From Stictocephala bisonia (lineage: Eukaryota > Arthropoda > Insecta > Hemiptera > Membracidae): a stretch of DNA of 64,000 bases. Numbering within the stretch: the stretch's first letter is position 1; each line of letters starts with the position of its first letter. The position numbers and the translations under genes are program-made. The notes below the pieces were generated by a model. That model was not told the origin of the DNA and made no database searches. It saw nothing but the letters and a program-made list of their open reading frames with translations. The DNA is taken from NCBI GenBank assembly GCA_035578905.1, contig JAQJVL010000304.1, forward strand, positions 306,501 to 370,500, read 5' to 3'. Shown one piece after another: positions 27,636-41,214 of the stretch.

Positions 27636-30600
27636 TACACAACATTTTATAATGCTGAGTTAATTTACATTTAATAATCACAAACGTTATAAGGCTTAGC
27701 GCGTTTTATATAATATAAATCATAGCATGTAATAGATATAAAAGGATGCATATATACATTTACTTAATTATTTACTACTGGTAAGATAAATAAATCTTAT
27801 TGTTTTTTTTTCGTTACATCTCTTTTTATAGTCTATAAATTGTTACGAGTCAATTATGTTTGCTGCTTTATTATTTTATAATACTATACTTTAATTAATC
27901 TATATTTGTAACTGCTCGTTAATTGGCATTCAATAATATAGTTCCTACTAATTTATTATTGGTATAATATTAAAATATTCAACACATTTTAATTTTCAAA
28001 AACAATTAATACGAATTTATTAGGCTAATAATAATAAACATAAAGAAAGATATACAATTAAAAAGATAAGATGTGCAAATACAGCACTGACTTTGAAGCA
28101 ACATACTTAAACTGAACATGTTTCTTAATGATTAATATATTTTACCAAAGCTGTTCTTAACGTTGGACTTCAAAAATATTTTGTAGAGTTCGTGATTTTC
28201 ACAGTACAATAAGTAATTGATGTTTTTCTAAAACGTATGTCAAAGGAGAATTGGATTAACCTTTATATTTTATATATACTCAATCAAAATTAGACTGCAA
28301 GGACAGTAATATCTTTAGTCTCGTCTTGCTTTTGAAAATATTTAATTACGACATAATGTATTCCTAGAATATGTTCTAAGGAATGAATACAAACCTTTGT
28401 ATAGAGAAAAAATAATTTTACTTTGGCAAAGTATAATCCTAATATGGACAGAGAATAAACAATGTATTTTAAAGTACATAGTTACAATATAATTATGAAC
28501 AATTTACATGTCAACCATACATAGAATACCAAAGGTGTAAAAGGGTTTTAAATATTTAATTCATTATTACTGGCGTAGAATATCTGTTTGACAGCAAATA
28601 AAATTAAGCGTACTAGTACTATTTAAAATAATGAATTGTACTTGAATAATTAAAAATTACAATAACTTTAGAATAAATATTTATATTATGTTCATAATAG
28701 TTTGCAGATTTCAAGGTAATCTGTAAGATTTTGTAGCTAAGAGGTAGAAAGGACTACTTAGATAAAATAAAGAAGTTTTTACCATTTATCTCATTTCACG
28801 TTACTATTTAGCAAAAAAAGTAGAATGGGTAAATGGCACTCATTTAGTATGCAAGAGGAATTCGTGTCTTGTTAAACTACAATGGACTAAATACAGCAAG
28901 ACATTGAAGAAACTAAATAATATAGTAAGTTATTCCTGTGTTTTTAAACAATGTATGGGTGAGTAACAGTTGTGTCTAAACTAAGAACAATTTCCTTTTA
29001 TAACGGGCGTCAAGGAACATCGAGCGTGGCTGTTCCTGGGTTGAGTGGTGAGTAATCCCGTTTTTCCACATACACCAACTTTCCCGTCATTGGTAGTCAT
29101 TATGAAGGCCTCATTAAGCCGTTGGTTCACAGGCTCAGTGTTAGAGTGGGCTTATTAGCCCTTACTTCACCTGGTAAAGTAAGATATCCTGGAACCCATA
29201 ACTTTCACCATATGATTTAAAAATTACCGAAATTTACGGAAATAATACAGAAAACTTTCGTTAGATTTTAAGAAAATTATAGTTATTAAAAAGTTACATA
29301 CATGATTTCAAAATAATGGGCACATATCAACACATTAATTCTTTTAAATGTAACTATATACTTTGATTTCTCATGAACAAGATATGTCTAGTAAATTTTA
29401 TAAGTTTATAACTTAATTATAGGTAACGCTACTAAGTGCTTAACTGTTCATTTATGCTTTATTTTTATTCTTGGTTTATGAAACCAATTACCTATTTGGC
29501 TGAACATTTAAATTTATTCGTGCTTATTTTCTAACTATGTTTTAGTAAAAGCGTTCCTATGTTCATTGGATTTGCTGAGAAAGTTAACTAAAGAACTTTA
29601 CATTCTACTGAAGAGTGTTTCAAGCCTAAATCTACCTTGAAACCTTCCATAAACCATTTACATTTACTGGATATAAAGATTGGCCAACAAAACCAAATAG
29701 CTTTAAAATGTATGATTACATTAGTTTATGTTATGCTACCATTATATTTATACCTACTCTTGAAAAGTATATTTTGTAACATGATGGATGACAAAAAAGA
29801 TAAAATATAAAACTACTCTATCAATTACACTAACACAGGATAAATATGCCAATTTGTAAGAAAACAATATGTAATTTTTATTATTTATCACTCTTATTTA
29901 AATTTTTTGTTAACATATTTTAACGCACTTTCCAATTTAATCCTTATAGTACAAATTATATGAGGCACCAGCGTTATTTACATTTGAATCAGATTTGATG
30001 AAATTAGGTAAAACACCTTTTAACTTTTATATTTTCTTTGTGTTATTCGATTTATACAAATTACTGAATTGGCTATGAATTACAATTATTAACATTAAGT
30101 AAGTTTTAAAAAGATGAAAATATAAAGATTATTTATAGGAATATTGTTAGGGTCAATAACGTAAACTACTGACCCTCAGAAACTAGTGTACTAGTAAAAT
30201 CAAGTTTATAATTACATAATAGCATAGATTTTCAGAAAATATTGATTTAAGATATGATGGTTTTTACTTAAATATATTTATAATAAGTTTATTCGGCAAA
30301 TATATTACCATACAAATATATATAAGTTCATTTTTCTAATCAATATTTATTTCAATCTCCCAGTTTTTTATATTTTTTTGTATTAGTATAATCGGTTCTT
30401 TATAAAATAACAGTGTTTACATTTTACACTTAACTAAGAATATTGTGTTTTTGTTAATAAATCGTATTTACATCCAAAATATAAGTAAACTTATGTTTAC
30501 ATAAAAACCTAAGTGTCTAATTTGATTCTTAATAAAGGTAGCTATTTAATTCAGGTTGACAATAAAATAAATATTTAGTGAGTAAACTCTCTTTCCAGAA

Positions 30601-30902
30601 GTAATATTGGTATTTCCATATCATACGATAGTACAATATCATATAATGTTTAAAACAATACATAGTAACTAACAATTGAAGCAATTTGAATCCCTTAATT
30701 TAGTTTTCATATTAGAGTTTACATCCTCTCTGTACGTGAATGGATATTCGGGTGGGTAGGCTGGTCCATCATTGTGTAGGTGGGTGGGTCATCATTGTCG
30801 TACGTTTGCTGCCATGACAATTAATTATTTAAATAAATGTACATACAAATACGTTTTTCATACAAACATTACCCACACAATAATGTATGGATTATTGATT
30901 TG
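27636..30902. other. Long gene-poor stretch
   Basis: Almost entirely AT-rich with no motif. The exception is 28985-29185, a less AT-rich island containing gcgtcaaggaacatcgagcg and ggctgttcctgggttgagtg. It looks like a fragment of a dispersed element, but no second copy was found in the window. Confidence 0.45.
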
Positions 30903-31804
30903 TATGGAGGTGTTGATAAAAAGTCTGGAATATATTTATTAATTTTAAAACTATTAAAAGAAATGTAATGCAATTTTAGTTATGTAAATATTCCATATGT
31001 AACTTTAAACATATTTTACTCGTTTTTCGCATGACCCTGGAATGGCCGACGAAAGAAGACCTAACATGTACATGTAATTGTACATGTAAGCCTACCTGGA
31101 GTTATACTCCATTTAAAGGTCTCAATACAAAAGTGCAAACCTGAGATCGAAAGGATGACCCAATCAGAATATACAACCTGTCAAAGAATTGAATGTCATA
31201 TAATTATTACTTCTTAGTTTTTATGTATCCCTTAGTCAGGTCCCTGTAGTCGAGTATGTTTTTGATTGTGTACTTTTAATGAAAGGATATGTTACTTAAT
31301 AAACGTAAAAATAAGAAAAATTTTAAAACACTTTTGACCGTAGGTATACCCTAAAAATATATTTAGAAAATTATTATAATGTTTGTGGTAAAGATGTTTC
31401 TAAATGAATACATTTCTCATATTCTGTCAGTTCAACTACAGCTGTAAACAGCAATAGAAAATAGTTATCCTTGTTCTTAAGAAATATTAGCTATATGACA
31501 CTGGATTTTGAGACAGGCTGCTATATTTTCTGATGAGGTTATACTTTTGACGTCAGGTTTGTACTTTTGTAAATATTGTACAAACCCGTTTTACCCTTTA
31601 AAATGAGGTAAAACTCGAGGTAGGCTTACTTTTAACATTTATAAGACTTCCTTCGTAGGCTATTACCTGGCCATGAAAAAATTTGTAAAATATATCTAAA
31701 TGTTTGGTATACGGACATATACATAAAACTACAAAGTGGAATTAATTTTATTTCAATAGTTTTAAAGTCAATAAATATATTTCAGACTTTTTCCCAACTC
31801 TGTA
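30903..31804. mobile_element. 0.9-kb non-autonomous element with inverted terminal repeats (MITE-like)
   Basis: Left arm about 30903-31175 and right arm about 31535-31804 are reverse complements with scattered differences, separated by about 360 bp with no coding capacity. Outer ends read tatggaggtgttgataaaaa on the left and, reverse-complemented, tatacagagttgggaaaaag on the right, both followed by gtctg and aatatatttatt. The aaaagtctg-type terminus and flanking TA resemble Tc1/mariner-derived elements, so a TA target duplication is plausible. Inner landmarks shared in inverse order are taagcctacct, catttaaagg or cattttaaagg, and acaaaagt with caaacctga. Confidence 0.75.
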
Positions 31805-34800
31805 TATTGGTATGTATTATATCTAACAAAGCCTTAGTAGGATTGTTGAACTATCAGTTTTTAAAGCCATTTTTTTACACATATTTATAGGTATAGTTTC
31901 TTTACGTATTAGTATACAAGCTGGATAACTCATACTCAATAAACATAAAGCCGATTTTTGAAATATTATAAATAATTAGAAACCTATTTTACTAGTAATA
32001 TTAAAATATGTATATATACACATAGGTAAAATATGCATAGGTTGTGTGACATTGAAATAATGCATATTGTTGTGTATTATATTTGCAGTTAAATACAATT
32101 ATTCAGTAGGAAACATTAGAGAAGCAATCAAGTGTAGCGATAGCCACACAGTAACCAAGCTCACCTCTGATTGGGAACTCATCAGCTCTAATTAGTTCCT
32201 TTCGTGCACAATTGATCCCCCAATCAAAAGGCGTTGATATGCTGCACTGTGTTGTGTACTTCCACTTCTTTCTTATTACATATTGTATTTCGTGTACTTT
32301 TATAAAGTACGCAAATCCGTTTATTTGTTAACACAATTCAACCCTTATTTATCTAAAAATATTAATGACTGAAGTATCAAAACATTCCCCTGTTCATAGT
32401 TAGGCAATGAGGTCTTCATTGATAAATCTTTATACCGTAAAAATCATGGGAAACCCTCAAAGAATGTTTTCCCACCATAAGAATGGGATTGGGTGAGATT
32501 TATTTCAGTAAGTACTTAACAGCGTTTGAAATGTAATAATGTAAATAATGATGTTTATATAAGTTCAACAGGTGCTGAAATGTAAATAATGATTCATACT
32601 AGTGAGACAGTTATAGTTTTTTTTTTTTTTTTTTTTTACATTTTGTTACAGACAGATTGAGTTAGATCAATTAAGTGGAAGTGTTGATTGTATGTATTAT
32701 CAGTTTGTCAGTAATGAAAAACCGAAATCTTGGCATAAGTATTAAATTATTGACTTCTGTACGTCTATAATTTGGAATGCTCGTAGAAAATGTCATACAT
32801 TCACTGTCTATATTTCAGCATTCATTGGGGATCCTGGCATGACTCTTCGTGGTTGACACACACACCCTACAGCCCTGCTCCATTAGGGCCCATTTGACCA
32901 TCCTATTAACATGACTCCTTGAGACTCACTTACCTGTCATACTTATATGATTTCAAACTTGTGTAGCTTTGCTTACAGGAGCCATGTACAACCTTATTTA
33001 CTTTATTATAGCTTGTGAAACTTAGGTAAGTTTGACCTTAAAACTAATTTGATTATTTGCTTAAAATAAATATTGAATTATTGTTGAAGGATATAGTTTA
33101 CCCACAATGTCGTGCTAAAAAATTAAAACTCAATCTTGATATTATAGTGTTACTCTGAAAACAAGGCGTCACAAATAATATGTAGAAGCCTACATTTGAT
33201 TGAACTCCTTCCATTTGTAGAATATATAAATTAGCAGCCATATAGCTGAACAGTTAATTACGATTCTTTAATAATTCAAACTATCCCATCACTTTAGAAG
33301 ATACTAAGACACCAAACAAGACGTAGATGAATAACGTATACAGTAGAACTCACCACCCTTAATAATATGTCTCTAAGTAGTGTTAATCAAGTTCTTAGTA
33401 AGTATAGTTCTATCTTTGGCTGATATCAGAAAAACTCGATTTACTGCGTCACAACATTATATAAAGTGTAACATTTTAAAACCAATGTTTGCAATATAGA
33501 TAACTGCTGCACTTAAAACAAAGCGACATTGTCGTTTGACAAAGTTATAGATCAGAACTACCCAATACCACTGTAGGGTAGGTGGTAGGGTCAATACTAG
33601 CTGTGTAAGGTATCTTGTCTTCTACAATGCTTCATAATAAATGTAAATCCTGACTCGTCCAAATATGAGGAATGATTGACTCATTACAACTTTCACTCTT
33701 TCTACACACTATAATATTGGATGCATAGCCTGTGCATTTTATTATTGTAAATCCAATACTGGGTATGCATACAATACAAAAAATTTTTAAGCCACTATTA
33801 CGTGCTATAATTTAAGATAACTCATAAGTTGATCCTACGAAGCTCTCAACAGACTTAGATTGGTCTCGTAAATTTCTACATGTTAATACTGCTGGTGGCG
33901 ATATTTATTGGTGGGAAAATCAATGTATAACTTTTATTAACTAAGTTAGAAAAGGTAATGTTGCAATCATTTTTGAAAAGAGCAAACACATTTTTCAACA
34001 AGATTCAAATGATAAACGATGTTTTGATTGATGGAGAGATTATGTTAAAATGTTACGTATGCAGTAACAATGACCTAAACAGTATTACACACAAGTGGAT
34101 GGGAGCGAATGGTCTAGTGTTACAGCCGTTTGCTGGTGGATATCGATTTCAACAACGCAATAAATTGATTGTAACGTCCACTAGAGCTAATGGACTCAGC
34201 GTTCTTAAAATCAGTCAAAAGTCAATTCGAAAATTCCTGTAATATCGATATACAATCCCTTTCCAAATTATATAAGCCTTTAACGAATATTCTATAACAA
34301 AGAGCAAACCACTCAATTCATCCTAACGAGACCATCCCTCATAATTATTATCTTTTTCAGGTTTTATTAATGATTGAACGTTTTATTAAATTTATTTAGT
34401 GGAATTTAATTTTATTACATTACATTATAAGAATATGGAAACATATAATTACTATTTCATTGAAATACAGGTTTAAAATTTAGTTAAACTTTCATGTATA
34501 AACACAAAGTTATTCATTTTACCAAACAAGTTCATAGTTATGTTTTAAAAAAGTAACCTAAAAGAATCTGGGATAAGTCAAAACGATAATACTGTACTTC
34601 ACAAATATATGTTTGTAATATATATATATATAGTTCTATTGTTATTACAAAAGGTATTTTCCATCCATTTTAGATAGTTAAAAAAAATTAGATAATAGCA
34701 CGAATACATGTTTTAAAAGATTACTTTATTTACAACAAATAATAAGATTATGTCTACTTAAAGAAGGAACCTAAAACAAAATTGAATGTTTGGATATATT

Positions 34801-36496
34801 AAGAATAAATAAAAGTAGTTTGAATAAAGTCAAACCACTTGATATTTACAGTCAACATTCAACCCATTTAATGAAGTCAAATATAATTTGATTAATGTCT
34901 TATGATGTATTGGTTGGCACAAACTATTATTACAGATTTTTATTTATTTTTTTTTAATAACGATTACCCTTAAAAACCTTTAACAATCAGTATATTTCAT
35001 TTTAAATAATTTAACTATCCAGTTTCAAATATATTTTTCACATTTTATCAATATTAATGACATTTGACTATAAAACATTTTCTCGTGTAAGGCTAGATTT
35101 GGTTGAAAATGTAATTACAACGACTGTAATATTATAGAATCACAGTATACTTCATTATCACAGGTATCTAAAACAGTGAATTTGCATACAGTACCCAAGA
35201 CACTACTGTCGTGACGAAGTTTATCACTAGACTGTAATTAACTTATATACTTTATATGAATAATTAATGTCACTTAAATCAAACTGTTATATTCGACTTT
35301 CTAACCAGTTTGCTTCATAATATAACATTTTACAGATAATGATCTTTAAATTTAAGATTAGTTAATAGCTTTGGTTCAATAATACCTTTACTATATGCAA
35401 CTGTGTTATAATGTATTGCAATATATAATGTATACATTTGTAAAATATGTAAATATCAAGAGTTTAGGAATATATTTTTATTTTTCAGTATATAATAAAT
35501 TGTAATCGTTTAATAAAAACGATGATGAACTATGAAACTAACTTTATCCATAGCAATTTAAATTATTTCATTTATAATTAAAGCACTGCGAGACAAAGTA
35601 CTTGATACACTTTGGTTGCCTCATTCTCATTAACATATTATTGATTTATTGATTTTTTAAATCTTACTATTCAAATTTTACACGATTATGAAAATTAACG
35701 AGAGAAGTGTATTAATGTTTTGTAATTCTCACTTATTTAAAAAGTATTTTTTGATATTGTTATTGCATAATCATTACAACATCATAATACTACTATTATA
35801 ACATGATTATACGAATTTACAAATAACTGACTGTTAAGAATGATATTTAGATATTATAATTTTTATATATTAATTAAACCATAAAACACAATTTATTGTG
35901 CTTAAAACCATCCCATTATGCTGGTATATTGGCAATAATGTATCACCAAACTTATAATGTTTTATATTTAATGTTGCTTAATTATTGTATAATATTACAA
36001 TACAACAAGCGAACTAATTTATATATTCTAATAAAGAAATGCCGATGACTAACTAAACTACTAAAAGTACACATAAGTCTAATAGCAAAGCCTCATGTCC
36101 CATATTATATTCTAAAGGGACATTCTAGTAATAATTAAATTAATATAATTTATTACAACACTCTAGGGACACAAATATCAACACAAAACCATCGTCACAG
36201 AAATGTCATAAGTTTACATAGCTTGGGTAATAATATTGTAATAATTACAATTTTGTATCATTTATAGTTAATGGTTTTTATTTGAATTCATTAATTGTTC
36301 ATGGTGTCAATGAATTTATACTAAACCGGTACACCAATACAAAACGCCTTAGACCATCCTATTACTACACTAAAACATAAATCAAAAGAAAAATTCCTGT
36401 ATGGTAGTCGCTATTTTGTTAAATATTAACAATTGACTTTAACATCGTACAAAGTCTGTTAAAATATGTCTTTGTGTGAACGGAAATATCATTAAA

Positions 36497-36499
<3 letters not shown>
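31805..36499. other. Gene-poor stretch
   Basis: AT-rich, with no gene recognised. The 94-codon plus-strand frame at 33958-34242 (containing KCYVCSNNDLN and HKWMGANGLVLQPFAGGYRF) has no family I know. A less AT-rich island at 32815-32960 reads through several frames without a match. A run of 21 T lies at 32617-32637. Confidence 0.45.
32430..32690. repeat. Dispersed repeat, copy 1
   Basis: Shares ggaaaccctcaaag, ttcaacaggtgctgaaat and a segment ending agtggaagt with 43690-43895 in the same order and orientation, with many indels. The family is unknown. Confidence 0.5.

Positions 36500-36500
<1 letters not shown>

Positions 36501-36546
<46 letters not shown>
36501..36546. repeat. (AT)n microsatellite
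   Basis: About 23 uninterrupted AT units. Confidence 0.95.
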
Positions 36547-36548
<2 letters not shown>

Positions 36549-36884
36549 TACCATATCACTATATAATTAACTACCTAAGTATTCGAGAATAAGGTAAATT
36601 TAAACTGGTTAGTAAGTATAAAGATTATTGATATACTAAATATAAAAAAATTATAATACCACTATAACTTTAATAAAAGTAAGAAAGGAATAACAAATTG
36701 TGATAACCAAGCTAACTTCTTCAACCTCTGTCATAAGTTAATTATGGCTTTCACTTTTTCTTTCTTTCATCAAATCTCAACACAATAGGTTCTGGCCTTA
36801 GGTTTGTTTGTTATCTGATTTTCAAAGTTTAACTGAACCATTAAAACTAATCTATAAAATTATTGACAAAATGTTGAAGATTGT

Positions 36885-37075
36885 ATTATTTTACTAGGCG
36901 AAGTTAGGGCTAAGGACCCCTTTCAAACACTTAACCTGGGGACCAACGGCTTAACGTACTTTCCGAACTACGGGAGGCGTAGGACAAAATCTATTGGTGA
37001 TCACATCGTGAATCGAACACGGACTGACCGCGTGGCAAGCCGGCGTTTTATCCCCTAATCTACGTCCACTCCTTA
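36885..37075 (-). repeat. SINE family 2 copy with tRNA-like head
   Basis: On the minus strand it begins near 37072 with ggagtggacgtagattaggg (box A), then gtgttcgattcac (box B). It continues into the body with ggtccccaggttaagtg and tccttagccctaacttcg, also seen in the copies at 405, 25712 and 27400. The head and body together show that this family is tRNA-derived. Confidence 0.8.
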
Positions 37076-37964
37076 TAATAAAATATAATACTGTAGTTTA
37101 ATTCGATTAAAATAGTTAAGTAAACAAAAAAATATATAAAACATAAAACTACTTTTTCTTCCTTAAAAAAAATCAAACAGGAAAAACTTATTTGGATTAA
37201 AAACTCACATAGACAACGTCACTGTTATGGGTAAAATGTTTTGTTAGTAAATTAACGACTGGCATATTATTTGTTATTAAAAATTTTACCATTGGACTCT
37301 ATAATCAAAATCCTTAGTCACTGAGCTGCAGGTCGAATATTGCATGGCTATTGTTATTTGGTATAAAAAAGACTACTTTTCTGCCCTTTTAATACAACTT
37401 AATCGTAAGTTTACATCATGTGTGAAATATAAAATAAAAACCCTTCCACTAAAGTTACAAAATAATATATCACAGTAATATACCTGGTAATACATTATCA
37501 TACATAAACTCAGTGTTGTTCAGTACTTACTCAAGGATTGTATGACATGTGACAAAAGAGATAATATAATTGTCATAACAGCTTGTGCCAGTTTCTTAAT
37601 CGATTAGGTAGTAACAAATAAAATCTTACCGAAGGTTAAAAAAATCCACTAGTTTTCCGTTCTGAATAGTTAAACGTATATGACAATTTTATGATCTGAA
37701 TATTACACGTTTAGCATCCATATACTTAGACGAAATCTGTAAACTATATACATTAGTTCTATCACGTATTTAAATGTAGACTTGAACATTAATACAATTG
37801 TTATATATATATAAATAATAAAATCATATAAATAAATTTGGACAAAAACTATTACTATATTTAACCAGGCCTACATTTTTAGTCGATGCCTTATTTCAAT
37901 ATAAAACAAAATGTAATGTATATTGTGATTACACAGATTATATTTTAATTTTTTCAAAAAAATT

Positions 37965-38135
37965 ATCCTTACCTCTAAAATCCATAGCATAGCCTGTACA
38001 AGAGCTTTTTGAATATCCCTTTAACTAGTGGCCCTTAACTAGAGCAAGTCACTTTTTATCACAAACTTAACATTTAAAAAACGATTTAAATTGTTTGATT
38101 GTATTGGTTCTTTATAGAAATACGTTACGAACCGC
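37965..38135. repeat. Diverged dispersed repeat, copy 1
   Basis: Aligns loosely with 40145-40310 in the same orientation: 'ccttacctctaa...' or 'ccttacctcttta...', then 'caagagc', 'ccctt', 'gtcac', 'aaacttaacat' or 'cttaaacat', and 'ttgtttga' or 'ctgtttga'. A weak, gapped match. Confidence 0.4.
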
Positions 38136-38357
38136 TGAACAATATGAAGAGCTTTTAGGAAAATGTTAGAGTTATTTTGTTATTTTCCATCGTCATTGAA
38201 TAGAATACATTTAAAACTGTAATATAATTTAATTGGAACGTTACATTTTGGTAGTGTGGACATGTAACTAGGAAAATTAACATTTGTCTAAGTGAGTCAA
38301 CGAAGGTTAGTAGCGGTGCTTATTAAGAAGGACGTTAGAATAATTGTTTTAAATTGA

Positions 38358-38358
38358 T

Positions 38359-38387
<29 letters not shown>
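38358..38387. repeat. (AT)n microsatellite
   Basis: About 15 TA units. Confidence 0.95.
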
Positions 38388-38390
<3 letters not shown>

Positions 38391-40144
38391 GGATTTATAG
38401 TGGTATATGTTTGTGAAAGGATTACGTGTACTTAGAAAAGCTTTTAAAACTATTTTAAGACTTATGATGGAGTTGTTTATAGCAACACATCATCATAATG
38501 TCATCTATAGTACATTTTATAAACAGTAATAAGAAAGTGATCTGGCAAAGTTACATTACAAAAAACACAGAAAGTAAAATGTTGATTTAGTGGATCTCAT
38601 TTTATTATTAAAATGTAATATGCGACTCTCTAAAGAAAGTTTTTGATGTAATATACAGTGGTATTGAGGTTACACATGGGCACAATAAACTTACAGAGTA
38701 AGATATGAGATAGTATGGTGACATACACGGCAAACACAATTTAATATTTAATTTACGATACTTTGAATATTGAAAAATGCAGATAATGTAAAATAAATCT
38801 TTTATTTGAACAATGAAAATAATACCTTCTTGATAATGATCTAATAAAAAGACAATTAAATCAAAATGGCTAAAATATTACACCCTTATTATATCCGGTA
38901 AAAAAATGGAGTTTAACTGTTGTTATATTTATAATTTTTGTCATATTAAATTACTAATTCATATAGAACTATGTACCTTCTGTTATAACGTGTATACTAA
39001 ATACAATGTGAATGACTTAGTTATTAATAAAAAGATCACTTGTGATATGCACTATAAAATAATTCGTAAAAAATTAGGCACTTTACAAACAACGAATACA
39101 TGAATATTCAATTAGCTATGTTATATTACTACTTATAAATTAATATATACTATTTAATGTTTGAAGAATATCAAATACCAACACACTAAGTGCACGATAT
39201 TTAACTATTTTTGCATTTTATCTCCTTCCAACTCACAATTTACAGGTCCCTTCTTTGTCTGGTATGGAATTAATTAAAATTACTCGACATCCTTGAAAGC
39301 GCGAGTCATTGATGTAGAGATTTGTTCAAAACTAAATTCTAAGAACGGTCTCCCAAATAATTAATTATCTTGCTTAGCTTTAAAACATTCCCGGTACCTT
39401 CTTTAAGGATATTTTATTAAAGAAATATAAAATAGAGTCCTCTTTCTTTACTTTGTAATATTTACAGTAAATATTATATAGAACTAGTATATTATTTTAT
39501 ACATTACGACTGTAATTAACAACTTGTCACAACACGTTAACTTGCCATCTCGTCTTCCTACATAATATATACATAAGTATTGTACAACTTGATTGGAAGC
39601 CTCAATTTTTTTTTTTTTTTTTTTAATATTCTAGTTATTCATTAATCATATCATTCAGTCCACAATAAACGTATGATCTCGTTAGAATAACTCACAAAAC
39701 ATTTAAAGTAGTCAAACAACTCTTTTACCTTTTCAGCTATGGATGATTTGAAACTTTGGTTTTTTTAAAATTCCCATGTGATTATTCAAAGGAAACATAC
39801 TATCCCCTGGCGTAATGCTGCTAGTCTTGGTCTTCACTCAAACATTAATAAAAGCACATGACTTATATATCAGTTCATTTATATCAACTGCAGTATCGAT
39901 CAAAAACTTCTCCTTTTTATTTATGAGAAAACCATTTATTATTTATGTATAAGTATGATTATACATATCGTAGACCTGTACCATAATTTAGCTGTAGACA
40001 ATCATTACCTATTTATTTTATATATGTTTATAAATGATTCTCTTATTTTAGGTATTATACTTGTTTAATATTATATTTAAATTGGTTTGCTTATTCCACG
40101 TGGTTTATTATTGGTAAACAACCTAATTATTTATTTAAAACATT

Positions 40145-40310
40145 CTCCTTACCTCTTTAACTCAAAGCATGATTCATTCAAGAGCCGTATAAAGATACCC
40201 TTAAAGGGAGTGGGTCACGTTTATCCTGACTTAAACATCTAAGAAATAAGTTGAACTGTTTGACTTTGGTGGGACTTTCTTGAATCACATTACGCGTCGT
40301 TTCACCAGAT
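40145..40310. repeat. Diverged dispersed repeat, copy 2
   Basis: Partner of 37965-38135. Blocks ccttacctcttta, caagagccgta, acccttaaaggg and gggtcacg occur in the same order, with gaps between them. Confidence 0.4.
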
Positions 40311-41214
40311 AACGAGCTGTTAGGTCACTTTTAAACTGGTTTTACAATGTTACAGCCAATTTGACCTCTTATAATTAACTGAGTCACTGAATATTTTGAA
40401 AGGTTTTAGGTTAATGTTATAACCTAATGAAAATTCTCATGTTAATTTATTGGACTAATTTATTTTCATATTGGTTTGCTTGTATGTATATTTCTTTACT
40501 TGATAGTAAGAAGGATTTTGAAATCCCTTTTATTTCATAAATCATATATCTAGGCATTTTCCTGATTTTACTAAACATTTTTATAATAATTGTTTATTAA
40601 TTTGCAACATTTATCATACATTCAATACCGAACAAAACAACAATGGGGATTAATCAGATCTTCTGAGGTAAAACATATACATGACAAAGGTTTGTAATTT
40701 TATGGTTTTTTTATCTCTACTTATTACTTATACTAAAAACAACAATTAATTATTTTTACATGAACAATAAGTACCAAATGAATTTAAATATAGAGAACTG
40801 CAACTAATAAAGACTTTACTATAGAAGTCTCAATGTGCTTATCCGTGTCACATTATTGCGGTTTTTAAATAATAAAATGTACAAAATTGTTAAATGTTAA
40901 AAACTAGAGCTTATAATATACAGTATAAAAAACAATAGATGAAGAATAATATATTAAAAAGAATATATTACAAGACTAGAGACTCGCAGTAGCTTGTTTT
41001 TTTATGTATAATAATAAGAACAAAAGAGTTCTTAAATTTTCAGTACAAAATTATTATTCAAAAAGTGGACAAAACATTTTTAAATTTTTTTAATTATGCA
41101 AATTTAAAAAAAATTTAAAAGGTAAATGAGTATTAGGGTAAATTTAAATATTAAATAAATTTTATTAAAATAATAATGATGTTTTCTTTAATAACTATCA
41201 ATCTGTAATTTAAA

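Larger units (their letters stand above)
37076..41214. other. Long gene-poor stretch
   Basis: AT-rich. It holds a short (AT)n at 38358-38387, a run of 19 T at 39606-39624 and the diverged repeat pair at 37965 and 40145. The 65-codon frame at 38906-39103 is unrecognised. No gene is seen. Confidence 0.5.

Noticed and set aside
32815..32960. Candidate exon after a ttcag acceptor
   Set aside because: The open frame ends after about 25 codons, with no family match and no matching partner exon.
33958..34242. 94-codon plus-strand frame as a small protein gene
   Set aside because: It contains two Cys in KCYVCSN but no second zinc-binding pair and no recognisable family; evidence is too weak for a gene call.
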